NCBI RefSeq assembly: GCF_020921035.1
Contig: NC_063151.1
Coordinates: 2,790,001-2,854,000, forward strand
DNA length: 64,000 nucleotides
DNA from: Rhodamnia argentea
Lineage: Eukaryota > Streptophyta > Magnoliopsida > Myrtales > Myrtaceae
Direction: 5' to 3'
Shown here piece after piece: positions 13,153 to 25,734 of the stretch (its first letter is position 1; each line of letters starts with the position of its first letter). Position numbers and translations under genes: made by a program. The notes under the pieces are model-generated. The model saw only the letters and a program-made list of their open reading frames with translations, ran no database searches and was not told the origin of the DNA.

Positions 13153-13682
13153 CAATACTGCTTAAAAAGGAGCAGTAAATGCTATCTGAAAACGCGCAGC
13201 ATATCAACCTAATTTTCAGGGGAATCAGTAAATCAAGCAATTGAGATCGGAGCTATACTCCTCCATCCGAACCTAGTTTCAAGAAGAGAAAACCCCATCA
13301 GAAAGTTTCACTCAATCAGTGCGTAAAACACCATTAAGGTCGCTCAGAGCCAATTGAAACGGAAACAAAAGAAAAAATACAATCTTTCACTACTCTAGTG
13401 ACTCAGTTGTTAAAATACTTCAGACAAGCACTCTCCACGCCGCATGGATTACCAACTCAAATACATACGGCAACTTTCGCACATAAAACCAACACTGACG
13501 CATTTTTCCTAAATGCAACTTCACGACACCCGAGCACCCACAGCGCAGATCAAACGAAACTGTACACCCGACCAATCAGGAAACTTCCTAAGGAGAAGGA
13601 GAACTTATAAACGAGAAGCAGATCGAAGAGCGACGCAGGAGGAGAAAAGTGCCCACCTCTCACTGATACCGGGCGCGCGCAT
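13127..13682 (-). promoter_or_regulatory. possible overlapping upstream ORF in PEPKR2 5' leader
   Basis: If the 5'UTR exon is spliced from a donor after 13657 to the acceptor before 13157, an upstream ATG at 13682 opens an 18-codon frame. It crosses the junction, passes over the main ATG (13152) in another frame, and stops at 13127-13129. Such an overlapping uORF would be expected to reduce translation of the kinase. The splice sites are predicted by eye only. Confidence 0.4.
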
Positions 13683-13908
13683 GACGACCCGATCGGCGGA
13701 ACGAAAATCGTAGCAAGAACGAAAAGCGGGAGGGGACGTCTCCGAATCGGCGAACGCCCCAGGAGCGATTGGGAGGGCCCGGGGTGACCGAATCGAAAAA
13801 CCCTAGAAATCCCAGACCGAAGAAAACCCGATTGGGGGGCTTCGGCGATGGTCGCAGCTTATGCGGGTTCGATCGACGAAAATTGACTGACTGAGAAACA
13901 GTGTGGAG

Positions 13909-13910
<2 letters not shown>

Positions 13911-13939
<29 letters not shown>
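13911..13939. repeat. GA/CT microsatellite in the PEPKR2 leader or promoter
   Basis: An uninterrupted AG run, read as CT on the coding strand, lies just upstream of the predicted 5'UTR exon. CT-rich tracts near plant transcription starts are common, so it probably marks the core promoter or the start of the leader. Confidence 0.7.
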
Positions 13940-13942
<3 letters not shown>

Positions 13943-16900
13943 GTATTTGTGTCGAGGGGTTTTCAGCACTTCTTCGGATTTGGCGCAACGAAGCCAGCCA
14001 CCGGATCGCGGGCCTATCGGGTAACCGCGTCGGGTCTGATCTGAATACGGATTTTCCAACCCGTATAAGTATCCCTGTATCTGCATAAAAAGATAGGGTG
14101 GGGGATAAAGGCCGCTATGGTGTTTTCAGGTCCACCGCCTTTAGAGGGATCCTTCGCTTCGAAGCAAATCGATATTGCCAATTGTATTTGTCTTGTCTAT
14201 ATAGATGTGAATAATCATTCTCGAATTTCTCATCGTCTGCTTACGTCTCCCTGACTATTTATCTAGAAAAGTCTGAAGATGGCGCGAGCAATATGCATGA
14301 ATTAATCGAGACCGTAATGCATTGAAAAATGTTTGTAATTATCGAAGAAAGTGGATGAAGACTTCTTAACGTACAATGAAAGTGACTATTTCTTATCTAA
14401 TTATTTCCGAGGAGGTGGATGAAGTTGGTGAAAGGTGGATTGGAGTTGTTTCGGTTATTATCTTGGTCTTAAATGTAGATTTAGATATAGATTGAATTGG
14501 ATGTGATGTGAGGTGAGGTGAGGCGAGGTGAAGGGCCGTGATAGCAATTTCGAAGGCGTGCTCCAAAATTCGAAAGTTAGCTCTAGTGCGTGTGGATAAA
14601 TCTCGAGATCACTTTTATCGATTTTCTGCCAAATTTTACTCACAAAGATGCCTACTAAAATTCAATATAATCAAATCTCCAAATCATATCTTATATTTCT
14701 TATTGGACGAGATCTCTTTTTCTCGAGTGTTTCAAGTATATCAAAATTTTCTGTTCTACTAGACATTTAAAATTGCATGAATCTTTTCGATAAATTCTTA
14801 TTTGAAATACTACTACTATTAAGTATATTCTATTGGGGTCCTCCATGCACGGTATATGCATGAATGTAATGCAAATCCAAATGGCTTTATATCTAATCTC
14901 GTCCTTTAGAGTTAATCCTATAAGTAATTGCTTCAAATATATATACGCATACTGCATGAGATTTTTCAAGAAATTATGTATCCGTCTCTACCTTTAATTG
15001 ATTCGCCGCACCTATAGAGGATTTTTCTTAAGAAAAAGATATGTTTATTATAACTCTTAAAACATGCAATTAAATCATAAAATTTGCAAAAAATGCAATC
15101 GAGCCCTTTTGTTAACTTCATTCACTTTGAATAACGGAGAATACCACGTGACTTTTTTTAATATTTTATCTATCATAGGTGGTTAAAATAATGCCGTTTT
15201 TGCCGAAGTCTGATTTGTGATATAATTTTTACTTAAATTAATTAAAAATAAGCTTAAAAAAAACACAACTAGATAAGAACGCAGAACCATCCTTGCCGAC
15301 TGTAGGCGAGTGCCAACTCTCATCCCGATTTGGGCGAGGTCGTCCACCCTCGTCCGGTTCTGGCTAAGGGCCGCCATTGTCGACCACTTCCCCTCCAACA
15401 CGGTCCTCTCTGCTTGTTTTACTTTTGCGTTCTTATGCTGGATTTTTTTTTTCTCTTTTAGCTTACTTTTTAATTAATTTAAATAAGATTTATATTAGTT
15501 ATCATATTTACATCGAAACGATGTCCTTTTAGCCATAGCATCGAAAAAGAAAATATTAAAAATTTCATGTTATTATTTTTCATTAGTCAAAATTGTCAGA
15601 ATTAATAAAATGACTCGGTTGTATTAATTTAACAAATTTTAAGGCTTAAGTTTTACTGTTTCGGAACTCAACCGCACGTCCCCGAGCATGTCCCAGAAAA
15701 CAAAACGAAAAGAAAACGTTGTCATTCAGTTGACTCGTGGAAGCGACGGATTGGGCTGCGCGTTGGGTAAGTGTCCTGTCGTGGCGGGAAAAAGACCGAC
15801 AGCCGGAACGGCCTTTCCGACGCACGTGATGTGATGTGGCGTGGTGTCCACGCGCGTGCAAAGCGCACGTGGGATGATGGGGCTCCCAGTTAGATTTTCT
15901 CCTCCCCGGGCATGCTGTCCGAATCTGTGTCTTGTACGGAATGCCGACTCATTAGTAATTTATTATGACCGCGCCTCTATTTTTATGTTTTAACCATACC
16001 GTTGCCAATTTGGCCCATCACTCCACTCTGGTCAATTCTTTTTTTTTTTTTTGTTTGGTCAACAATTTTGAGTTCTTTGATTGAATTAAAAAAAACAATT
16101 TTGAGTTCGTTTCTCCTTTTTGCAATTCTCTTTGCGGGTCTCTAGTTAAACGCATCATAATTAATTTGCATTCTTGGCAATAATGAACAAATTAAATACA
16201 CAAATATAAGGGAAACATACCCTAACAATTCTGATAATTCCCAAAAAAAGATCATCTACCATGCCGTTGTTGGTCGCGGGCCAACCGCCTCGTGCTGTCA
16301 ATTACCAATAAAGCAAGAGTGAGTGAAAATAATGTGTTAAACAAGTATCGATGATGAATCCAACAAGCGTGCATGTACGAAATTGCGTTCAGAAACTTAC
16401 TTGAAGCTAACTCTACGCAAAACTGTAGTCTATAGCTAAAAGCAACGCGCAATTTTTATTTCAACACTTTGACACCTCGCTGAAAACTCCAATCTTAATT
16501 CGAATTCCGCTTCATATCATCCAAAGCACATAGGCATGGGGTGGAGACACTCCTCCTTTTTCTACTCTCTCACATTAGAAGAGGAAAGAAAAATATAAAA
16601 AAGGAAAGAGAGAGGTGCTTTTCAATATTACCTTTCATAGCGCAAGAAGAGATTGCGTGCAATGACAAAAAGGGGCTTGTTGGTGAGGTTAGCGGTGAAA
16701 CCAATGTCAATGTCGGCGAAAGTTTGGAGGACAGTGGGATTAGCATCATAAATATTCACCTTCTCAAATGCCCAGCAACTTGAGGAGTAGCAAGGCATAG
16801 AAAGAAAGAATAGTTTGCAAGAGACAGAACAAAGAGACAAGAACATGCTAAAAGAGCCAAGAATTCAGATGTCAAAGGCCTGGAAGGAAGAAGAAGGAAA

Positions 16901-17719
16901 GTAGGATATGCAAAGAAAGAAAAAAAACAAGAAACAAAATAAAAAGGGTTGACCAAACAAATAAAAGGACCATTACATACAGTATGATCCAAACATAAAA
17001 AAAGTGAGCGGCCGAGCCAAAAGATGAGTGAAAAACACGCGGTTGATAATAATATGCAAGTGTGAGTTTATGATATTCAGGAGGCACGGTATGATGAGTT
17101 ATGATATTGGGATTCGTGCTTTGACGATGTAGAGATATGCGGAAAACGTGGATAGAATTGATACCGTTTTTCTAATCTATAAATAGTTTTTCGCGGTGCA
17201 AGTCAAACCATGAACAAAGAAAGACACGAGAGAAAAACATATTGTCTAGTGATTGTGAGGCTCCAATTTTTGATTGGAGGAGACACCAGAGACCAAACGT
17301 AGATATTGATTTATACCCATAAAGTTTTAGAATCCAATATTGATTTCAAGCTGAAATTGACAAATCGTTATTTTAAGATATAACGAGATGGTCTATAACA
17401 TCATTATGACTTATTAGAATCACATTTTATAAACGTAAGAATTGTTTAAATTCGAGTCTTTATTATTTCTTTTCGGGTCAATTGAAAGCCTATCTTTAAT
17501 TCACGTGAGTTAGATGTTGATCGGGGGATACGACTCATTATATATCTAAAAGGATATGTCAAGTATGAAAAGAAAGAAAGAATTATTACAACTCGAGGCA
17601 AAACTCATATTGTAATTTTATTATTTTCCGGACATTTTTTCCTTTTTGAGGAACAGCATCGAGGGATAAAAGCCCTAGTCGCCCTCCACTGCTTCGTGTC
17701 CTTCTGTCGGAGAAACGCA
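13940..17719. other. intergenic DNA between PEPKR2 and PUR7
   Basis: About 3.8 kb without a recognisable gene. It has GTGAG-type repeats near 14505-14530, T runs near 16038-16052, and a GC-rich patch at about 15815-15875 with two CGCACGTG-type G-box cores. There is a TATA-like TCTATAAATAG near 17177. The short open frames here are random-looking. Confidence 0.5.
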
Positions 17720-20700
17720 ATGGCTCAGCGTTTGCCGGGCCTGAACCCCGTCAAAACCCTCACAACCTGTCAGCATCGAACACCCAACACCCACCTTCCG
17801 CAAAACTCAGTTTCTTTCTCGAATGCGAAACCGAAGTCTCGAAGTTTCTCTCCTCTCTGTTTATCCGCGATGGCAAGCCAAAGTCAGGACCAGAAGCAAT
17901 TGTCCCTCGATGCTCTGATCAACAGCAGCCGAAAAAGCGAGGTCTCCGAAGCTATTAGAAGCTCGATGTTGAATTGCCTTTCCGAGACGAATCTTCACTT
18001 GACGGTCCCCGGTCTCAAGTCCAAAACCAGGGGCAAGGTAATTTACCTTCCGGGTCGCGTTGGGTTTTCTGGTTTGTTGTTTCTTTAGGCTACTGAGTAA
18101 ATTTAAGTCGTGACTGGTGCTGTATGGAGCATAAAGATTTAATTTTTTCGATCAGTTGATTCAAAACAGCAATGTCTTCCTATGAATTCAAATACCAGCT
18201 CTTACTTTCTGTGAAAAAAATCGGTCATTCCTACTGAATCGTTATAAATGTGAAAACTGAGATGCCGTGATTCCACTGAAATGCGTAAAAGTTAAATCTT
18301 GATGTTAAGCACATAGAATCGCAGGTCAGGGACATCTATGATGGGGGCGATTATCTTGTCCTAGTGACAACTGATAGGCAAAGTGCATTTGATCGGATAC
18401 TTGCTTCCATACCTTTTAAAGGCCAGGTATGTTGAACAGCTATGGATTTTAGCGTAGACATTGTTTTTACGGTGGTTGTGAAAATGTTCTATGTCGTGCG
18501 AAACTTTTCAGGTCCTCAATGAAACGAGCTTGTGGTGGTTTGATAAAATGAAGCACATCACTTCGAATGCTGTAGTAGCATCTCCTGATAAAAATGTTAC
18601 AATTGCAAAGAAATGTTCCGTCTTTCCAGTTGAATTTGTTGGTGAGTTATTGCTAGCCTTTGATTTGGCTCTCCTTTAACCAAAAAACATACAGGCTTAG
18701 TAGTGCAGAGCACTATTGGATGTGATCCTTCAGGCTGACTATTTGTTGCACAAGTTATTTAAAAAGTTTTGGTATCTGAAACCTTCCGCAGTATATCTTA
18801 ATTCACAGATTGCTTTCTGATGTCAGTGCTTTTTACATTTCATATGATTAAAGTCCTAAGTTGAGGTACTTCTTTTTTTAAGACAATACTTAAATCAAAG
18901 TCGTCTGTAGGACGCAATATTTGATTCACGTTAATTCTTAAATTGCAGTCAGAGGTTTTGTGACTGGAAGTACTGATACGTCATTATGGACTGTCTACAG
19001 AAAAGGAATCCGTAATTATTGCGGCAATGCTCTTCCAGATGGTGTGTATTCCTCTATCTACTTCGAGTGTGTTCTGATGTTTCTTTTGCCATCGCTAAAC
19101 GATGCTATAATACGTTAGACTTGCTGAAGAACCAGAGGCTGCCTGCAAATATATTGACACCTACAACTAAAGCAGCAGATCATGATGTACCTGTTACACC
19201 AAAGGAGGTATGCTCACATTATCTAAATGAAGCTGCTTTCAGTAGAGGCTTTAGAAATTAGAATAGATAGAGATGTTTAGGCTTGGTATGTGTTTATAGA
19301 GCTATGCTCTGGAAATTAGAGTAGATAGAGATGTATAGGCTTGGTATGTGGGTGTAAAGCTGTGTGCACTCAGGCGAGTTTGCGCGGAGAGGGAGGGAGG
19401 CAGGCATCATTGCTGCCCGATTTTGGCCTGATAACTCTTGATTTCATACTTTTTCCCACTTTTCTAGTACCTGCTTACTGAGTTGGCTTATTACATTGCA
19501 TTTGCATTTTCCTATCAGATTGTTGAAGGCGGGCTGATGACTCAAGATGACTATGATGAAGTCAGTACGAAAGCATTGAGGTTGTTTGAGTATGGACAGG
19601 TGACTTCATTTTACTTTGTTGGCTGCACTTGTTTTTTTCCCCTTTTTGTTCAATCACTTGGATATAATAATCAGGAAAGTAACCTTTTACTAGTGCATTG
19701 TTCAATTTCTTTCTTAGTTTTTTCTTTTGGTGTATGAGACTGAACTCGAAGGAAAAGTGTCCAGAATCATGTCATGAATTTTGAACTTTCTCGCCTAGCA
19801 TTTTAGTGAATTTTCCCCTTCATTGTGTCTTACACAATGCTTGAAACCTTAGAAAATGTGAATTGATATTGTCTTCTAGCTTCTTGACTGTTTAACTGTT
19901 GGGTGGAGAGGCATGGGTACTCAAGCGATGTAATGATTCAGTAAATCTTTATTTCTTCACTTCAGCGGGCATTAGTATTTCTTCTTCATTTCAGAAGCAC
20001 TATAAGTGGGCACAGTGATGATATTTAATGGTCGGTAGGAATGGGCTTATGGCAAAAACATCTTATTTGTTGATGGGAGAAGTCTTAGCCCCAATACTAT
20101 GTTAAGAGTAATTAACTATTAAATCAAGTGTTCATCTAATAGCTTAAGCTTTTAGAACAGTTGGTAGTGGTCTCATAAAATCTCACATGGTATCGGAGCT
20201 GGAGGTCCTGAGTTAAAATCTTTTCGGGCCCAATTTGCCTCCTCAATTAATTATGTCTACACTTAGTACTTGGGCAAAAAGATCGACTAAGCATGAGTGG
20301 GAGTGTTAGAGTAATTAAATATTAAACCATGTCTTATATAATAGCTTAAACCTTTAGAATAGTTGGGAGTAGCCCCACAAAATCTTATACTGTTTCCATC
20401 TCGAATTTATTGGCTGCAAATATAAGCACAATTTAGAATCCTTGTTCCTTGTGATGCTGATGCTGATGCTGATGTGATGTGATGTGTATGTGATGATTCC
20501 AATTCCTCACCTAACGCATGTGGAGAGGGCAGCTTGCATGTATCCTTGGGAACTAGTTGAACGAAGGTTTCAGATGCCCATATTATTAAATAGAAAAAAG
20601 TAATGTCTGTGGGGAGGTGATTGCCTATCAGTGCCGAGTTTTTGCCTCCGTGTTTTCAAGTGAAGTGTTTGGGTTCTGTCCACAAATGTTTCATACAGGA

Positions 20701-22075
20701 ATATTCCTGTTAACATTATCTTGACATTTACATTCACTCTTTACAATCTAACATAACTGATCACTAAAATTGAAAGTGTTGTCCACCTTACTTTGCAGCG
20801 CGTCGCTTCAGAGCATGGCCTCATATTGGTGGATACAAAGTATGAATTTGGGAAGGCTGACGACGGTTCCATTCTTTTAATAGATGAGGTTTACTTTTCC
20901 TCTTCTGTTTCCCTCTCGTATGCACCAACACATCGACAGTGTTTCCTTCTGACTATATCAGAATAGGGTATTATGTCATGACAGTGCGTGATTGTTTTGG
21001 CATGGAAATGCAGGTGCATACTCCTGACTCAAGTAGATATTGGATAGCGCAGTCTTATGATGAACGCTTTCAAAATGGTCTTGAGCCTGAAAATGTCGAC
21101 AAGGTACGTGAAATTGTCCCTGGTTCTGGTTATTGTTACTGTTATGGGGTGCATAGGCTAAGGCATGTGCTGTGCTTTTGCCAAATGGTGGGTGAACGGA
21201 TGAATAGCAATTCCCTTGGATGTGCTATGGATGGATCATTTTAATGTCATCATTTGTCCTCTTGAAATGTTCCTGCAGTATCTGAACTTCATTCTCAATT
21301 TATAGGAGTTCTTGAGGCTATGGTTCAAAGATCATTGCAATCCTTATGAAGATGAGGTACTCACTCAAGGAAGTACTATTGGATTTTCTTACGTTTATGA
21401 TGGACAGGAGATGGTTTATCTAATCTTGCTTGGTTTAAATTTTAGGTACTACCCGAGGCCCCAGAAGAACTTGTTGCTGAACTGGCATGGCGGTATGTCT
21501 TGCTTGTCATTTAGCATTTAAAGCATTCTCTTTTCTGTTAAGTTGGAATTCTGCCTGCAATAGCTTCATGTAGAAAGCTAATGAACATGTCTGCGTAGAG
21601 ATCTCCCTGGGTAGAAAGGGTAGTGGGATTGTGCTGCTTCTGTTGTGCTTTAGTTAAGGAGCCTTCAGAAGCTATAGTTGATAGGTAATATGGTGGATAG
21701 GATGGACTTATAATGATCTTCGGTTTACTTCCTGAAACTCAAACGATGCTTTATGGCAGTTCCTTCTGTTTCTCCAATTGTTTTGATTGCTGTGTTTGCA
21801 AACCTAGGGGGATAGCAAGCGGAGATAATTACTGTTGTGAATTTTGCTTGGCAGATACATTTTCTTGTATGAGACAATTACAAATTCAACGTTTGAAATG
21901 CCGTTGACCAAGGTAAAGTTTTCTCCGAAAGCTGAGATTGTCAGGACGTGGAATCTCTCCATCTGCTATTGAAATCATATGAATGCCAAATTGATGAACT
22001 TATTGCTTACCCGGGCAGGAACCCGTTCACGAGCGGATTTCACGAAATGTCTCTTCGGCATTGTTGTCTTTGTAA
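17720..22075 (+). CDS. PUR7: SAICAR synthetase, plastid (purine biosynthesis)
   Basis: This enzyme (phosphoribosylaminoimidazole-succinocarboxamide synthase) joins aspartate to CAIR with ATP in de novo purine synthesis. Twelve exons are inferred: 17720-18037, 18325-18426, 18512-18641, 18949-19041, 19119-19207, 19519-19599, 20799-20888, 21014-21103, 21306-21356, 21446-21492, 21855-21912 and 22019-22075. All phases match, giving 401 residues (I recall about 411 in Arabidopsis). The first 50 or so residues are Ser/Arg-rich and basic, as in a plastid transit peptide. The core follows with [20 protein letters not shown], the SAICAR-synthetase block [29 protein letters not shown], and the helix ending [16 protein letters not shown]. 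Intron 6 carries a TRIM element. Exon 5 gives PDDL where relatives have PDGL, which depends on the acceptor chosen. Confidence 0.93.
20100..20387 (+). mobile_element. TRIM (terminal-repeat retrotransposon in miniature) in PUR7 intron 6
   Basis: Two direct terminal repeats, 20100-20185 and 20304-20387, both start TGTTA and share GAGTAATTAA, AATAGCTTAA and AGAATAGTTGG-like blocks. The first ends CTCA. A primer-binding site for initiator Met-tRNA (TGGTATCGGAGC, 20188-20199) follows two bases later, and a purine stretch (GAGTGGGAG) precedes the second repeat. Flanks TACTA (20095-20099) and TACTG (20388-20392) look like a five-base target duplication with one change. The element has no coding capacity, as is usual for TRIMs, and must rely on enzymes from other retroelements. 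It lies in the same orientation as the host gene. Confidence 0.85.
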
Positions 22076-23061
22076 GGACTTCTTCATTGGCTCCACATGA
22101 TTCTTCAACGAGGCATTCAACCGAAACATCCATTCCTTGGATACCTGCAACTTGCCGAGAGTCCGCCAAGTTCATCTGCGTGTCCCATCGTGTGTTACTC
22201 GGCAATGATTGGGCCGGACCAACGTAGTTCTCCCCGATGGAACTGCTACTTAATACAACTAGTGGGCATTGTACTCCTTATGTAACGATATAGTACAGAT
22301 TTTATTTGTGTAATCATTTTTGCTTTGCTTTTTGCTTTTTTTTTTTTTAATCATTAACGTCCTGTCTGCAGCCAAAAATATAATTTTGATCTTGTGATTG
22401 CTAATCCAACTAACCTTTCCGTGTCGAGGTTACATTTGGTGGTCAACATCTGAAGTCGTAGGACATTTTCATCTCTCTTTCTCTTTCGAGTTATATGTTT
22501 GGAAGTGCGACCAACTAGTGATAGTTATCGTCCTCGGGCAAGGCCGACGGGGACCACCTCGAGGTGGTCACGCGGGCAATCTTCTTGCTATTCAGTCATT
22601 ATTGATGGTCTCAATTATTATTGATCGTCGCCTCCTCGAGTTCTTTTTTCCCTTTTGAACACCAAACGAACCATCGGCCTAAGGTGGATAATGTTGGGGT
22701 AGACCAATGGGAGAATCTTTCTGCTGTTGCTAGAGATTGTGATGATCTCAAATTGATCGCGAAGTGGAAGAGCAACCTGGCCACGTTACGCAACATACTT
22801 TAGATTTTTCGACGCAGCAGCCATCCGTGGACGAGAAAAGCAAGACTTGACTCGACCCACCTAACTGGGCCATCTAAATATCAATCAAGCAAGCAGTTTT
22901 CACGGCCGTCCTCTTCCCGAGCACTAAAGATTCCATGACTTTTCATGGCATATTTTTCCACTTACATTTGCCTGCGGAATGGTCAAAACAGAGCTTGATC
23001 ATGCAACCCCCGCGTGAATAAAAGGGTCTGTGTCAGCATTTGCCTTTGGCAGGAACCAACA
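22076..23061. other. intergenic DNA between PUR7 and GST genes
   Basis: It contains the presumed PUR7 3'UTR (to about 22320), a T run near 22336, and the GST promoter. The open frames here carry no family signal. Confidence 0.5.
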
Positions 23062-24028
23062 ATGGCTGATGGAGGAGAGGTGAAGTTGCTCGGGTTCTGG
23101 GGGAGCCCGTATGCACTGCGAGTGATATGGGCGTTGAAGCTGAAACAAGTCCCCTATGACTACTTGGAAGAGGATCTCCTCAGCAAGAAGAGCTCGCTGC
23201 TGTTGCAGTACAATCCGGTCCACAAGAAGGTCCCCATTCTCGTCCACCGCGGGAAGCCGATCGCGGAGTCCCTCGTGATACTCGAATACATCGATGAGAT
23301 GTGGAAGCAGAGCCCTCTCCTTCTTCAGGACCCCTCCGAGCGAGCCAGAGCACGATTCTGGTCCAAATTCACGGACGAGAAGGTAGAGGAAAGAGTGCTT
23401 CTTCCACTCTCTGTGCCGGACTTATTTGTTTATCTTTCATAGGTTTCATCACTATGTGATTTAAGATCATTGATGTGTAATTCTTCTATAGAGGATAGTC
23501 TTCCTAGGATGCTTTGGATCAATCTTTTCGAGCGGCGTGTGTAGAGGAGCTCCATCCTTGAAAGTATAGTAGATGTGAAGTAGCGCTGTGAAATTGTGAC
23601 GCTAATGATTGAAAGAAGTGCATTTTGTTAGCACAAGTCGGTCTCTAATTCATGAACGGTTCCTGGTCCAGTGTGCGCCGGCTATTAAAGCCGTGTCCTG
23701 CAGCCAAGGCGAGGAGCAACAGAAGGCCGTGTTAGAAGCTCAAGAGAGCCTCAAGACCCTGGAGAGCGGACTAGAGGGGAAGCTGTTCTTTGGAGGTGAG
23801 ACGATCAACTTTGCAGACGTTGCCACAGGCTGGATTGGTTGTTGGGCTCGAATCGTCGAGGAAATCACCGGCACCAGTCTCATTGATGCTGAGAACATGC
23901 CTTCACTCGATGCTTGGTCCAAGAGGTTTCTGGAGCTACCCATCATCAAGCAGTGCGTGCCCCCCTGGGATAAACTGATAGAGCTCAACTCCGGGTTCGT
24001 CAAGATGTACCTCGCTTCATCTAAATGA
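23062..24028 (+). CDS. tau-class glutathione S-transferase
   Basis: Two exons (23062-23382 and 23672-24028) are joined in phase 0, giving 225 residues, the normal length and intron position for plant tau GSTs. The N-terminal thioredoxin-like domain begins [20 protein letters not shown]; the serine at residue 15 (GSPYALRV) is the expected catalytic serine. [20 protein letters not shown] supplies the glutathione-binding strand and the Glu-Ser pair. The C-terminal helical domain includes [18 protein letters not shown]. Tau GSTs are cytosolic, dimeric enzymes that conjugate glutathione to xenobiotics and are induced by stress. A decayed relative lies about 750 bases downstream. Confidence 0.94.
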
Positions 24029-24784
24029 TCTTTCCTCGCTACCATTTCCAAGTTCTTTAGGACTGCCTTAAAGGGACTGCAGACGATTGTGTGGTATCTC
24101 CAGCTCATGATAATAAAGCATGATCTGATTATAAAGTTTTAGTGTAGGCTTGCGTTATGTTGCTCTGCAGAGCAGCTTGTATTGACAATACATAGAGAGA
24201 ATGTTTGCTCATGCATGTTGAAGCTCCCCATTCAAAATCCAGGTACATACAGTGATGAAGTTCTTGTGCCGATGAATTTCCATGCTACAGAAATTGACAG
24301 ATGATAGAAGTGTTGTCACACAGGCAACTGAAACTTCAGACTCTCCTCTGACATGATATTTCATTAGCCTCTTCGTCACTCCATTCTATTCTCCTGCAAA
24401 ATGTGAGAGAGAGCAAGACAGAGAATTGATGCGTGCGAAGTCCGACTTACCGCGGATTAGCAACAATCGCATTGTTAATTAGCACTCATTAATGGCATAA
24501 TGTGCTGATGGACCAGTGTGGCGAATCTGTGAGGATAGCATCAATGAAGAGCGATTTGTCAGAGCGCCATAATCTAAGTTTCTGCTCAATCGCTTCTCAA
24601 GAAAGAAGATATGGTTTGAAACAATGAGTACTCAACCTCTAATCAATAAGAGATGATCCACCCACCTTATAAATCAATCTTATTGTATGAGTGTTCCATT
24701 GAACTAACCATGAACCTTATCGACACAACTTAACTAATAATCTCAGGATGATCACAGTAGCTTTTGCAGAAAGAAAGCCAACAG
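24029..24784. other. spacer between the GST gene and its pseudogene
   Basis: It holds the 3'UTR of the GST gene and the remnant promoter of the pseudogene. Nothing else is recognisable. Confidence 0.5.
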
Positions 24785-25537
24785 ATGGCCGATGTGAAGT
24801 AGTTTGGATTTTGGGCGGGCCCTTTTGCCATCAGAGTCTGGTGGGCTTCGAAGCTCAAACAAGCTGCGTTCGACTAGTGTGTGGAAGAAGATCTCGAGAA
24901 CTGTAGTTCCACGCTTTTACAATACGGTCATGCTCAAAAGAGGGCTCCAATCCTATTCCATCAGGGAAGACCAATTACAGAGTCATTTGTCATTCTTGAG
25001 TATATCGACGAGACAAGGAAGCGGAAGGCACTCCTTCCACAAGACACCTATGACAGGGCCAATGCAAGTTTCTGGGCCAAATTTGTAGATGACAAGGTAA
25101 CGCTACAGAAAGAGAAGATGTTCTTTTTTTTTTTTTTTTACCTGTTTTATCTGCTCACCATTTGATAACTTGATAATCAGTGCGTGCCAGCAATCATGAG
25201 CATCATCACTAAGAAAGGAGAGGATCAACAGAGGGCTGCAAAAGAAGCTCAACACAATATGAAGATCCTGGAAGGAGGATTGGAGAGGAAGCCCTTCTTT
25301 GGAGGCGACACCATCAATATTGTAGACATCGCTGCTGGCTCGATGTGGTATTGCGTTAGAGCGGTGGAAGTACACATTGGGATAAACCTCGTCGATGCAG
25401 AGGACATGCCTTTACTCAGTTCTTCGTTTCAGAGGTTCATCAATCTACCAATTATCAAGGAACATGCGCCCCTCTGAGATGCAATTCTAGAGTGCAAGGA
25501 AGGCTGGCAAAAGGTGTTGATGGCTCCATCCACATGA
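24785..25537 (+). pseudogene. tau GST pseudogene
   Basis: It has the same two-exon plan as its neighbour (about 24785-25096 and 25181-25537) and clear tau-GST sequence, such as APILFHQGRPITESFVILEY and FFGGDTINIVDIAAG. In-frame stops occur at 24800-24802 and 24875-24877 and again at 25475-25477, where the neighbour has the Trp of its PPWDK motif. The catalytic position reads WAGPFAIRV, so the serine is replaced by glycine. The splice sites are still visible. It arose by tandem duplication of a tau GST and cannot make a working enzyme. Confidence 0.9.
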
Positions 25538-25734
25538 ATGTTTGTCCATGCTACCATTTCTGGCCTCCAGAAGACGATGATAGCTCCATGCCAACATGTT
25601 TATTTAGTGTTCCCTCTCAGAAGATATTATGGTCTTGATATGGTTATATTTCAACTGTCAGTCAAGAAATCTCTCTGTATTGAAAGTTAAAAGAATAAAA
25701 CCAAATAACATGTTTTTGCTCTACAAAAGAGGAG

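Noticed and set aside
13153..13155. An upstream start that would add a residue to PEPKR2
   Set aside because: The codon is TTG, directly before the real ATG at 13152. The same problem (non-ATG start) applies to PUP1 at 30123 (GTG), PUP2 at 35582 (TTG) and the frame at 58500 (TTG).
15815..15875. Paired G-box motifs as a regulated promoter
   Set aside because: The nearest start codon is almost 2 kb away and no transcript is evident, so the motif alone is not enough.
17149..17290. Possible solo LTR suggested by TCTATAAATAG followed by a leader-like stretch
   Set aside because: I could not find matching LTR ends, a primer site or a target duplication.
22621..22803. 60-codon frame between PUR7 and GST
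   Set aside because: It has no family signal, an antisense frame of similar length overlaps it, and its position suits intergenic DNA.
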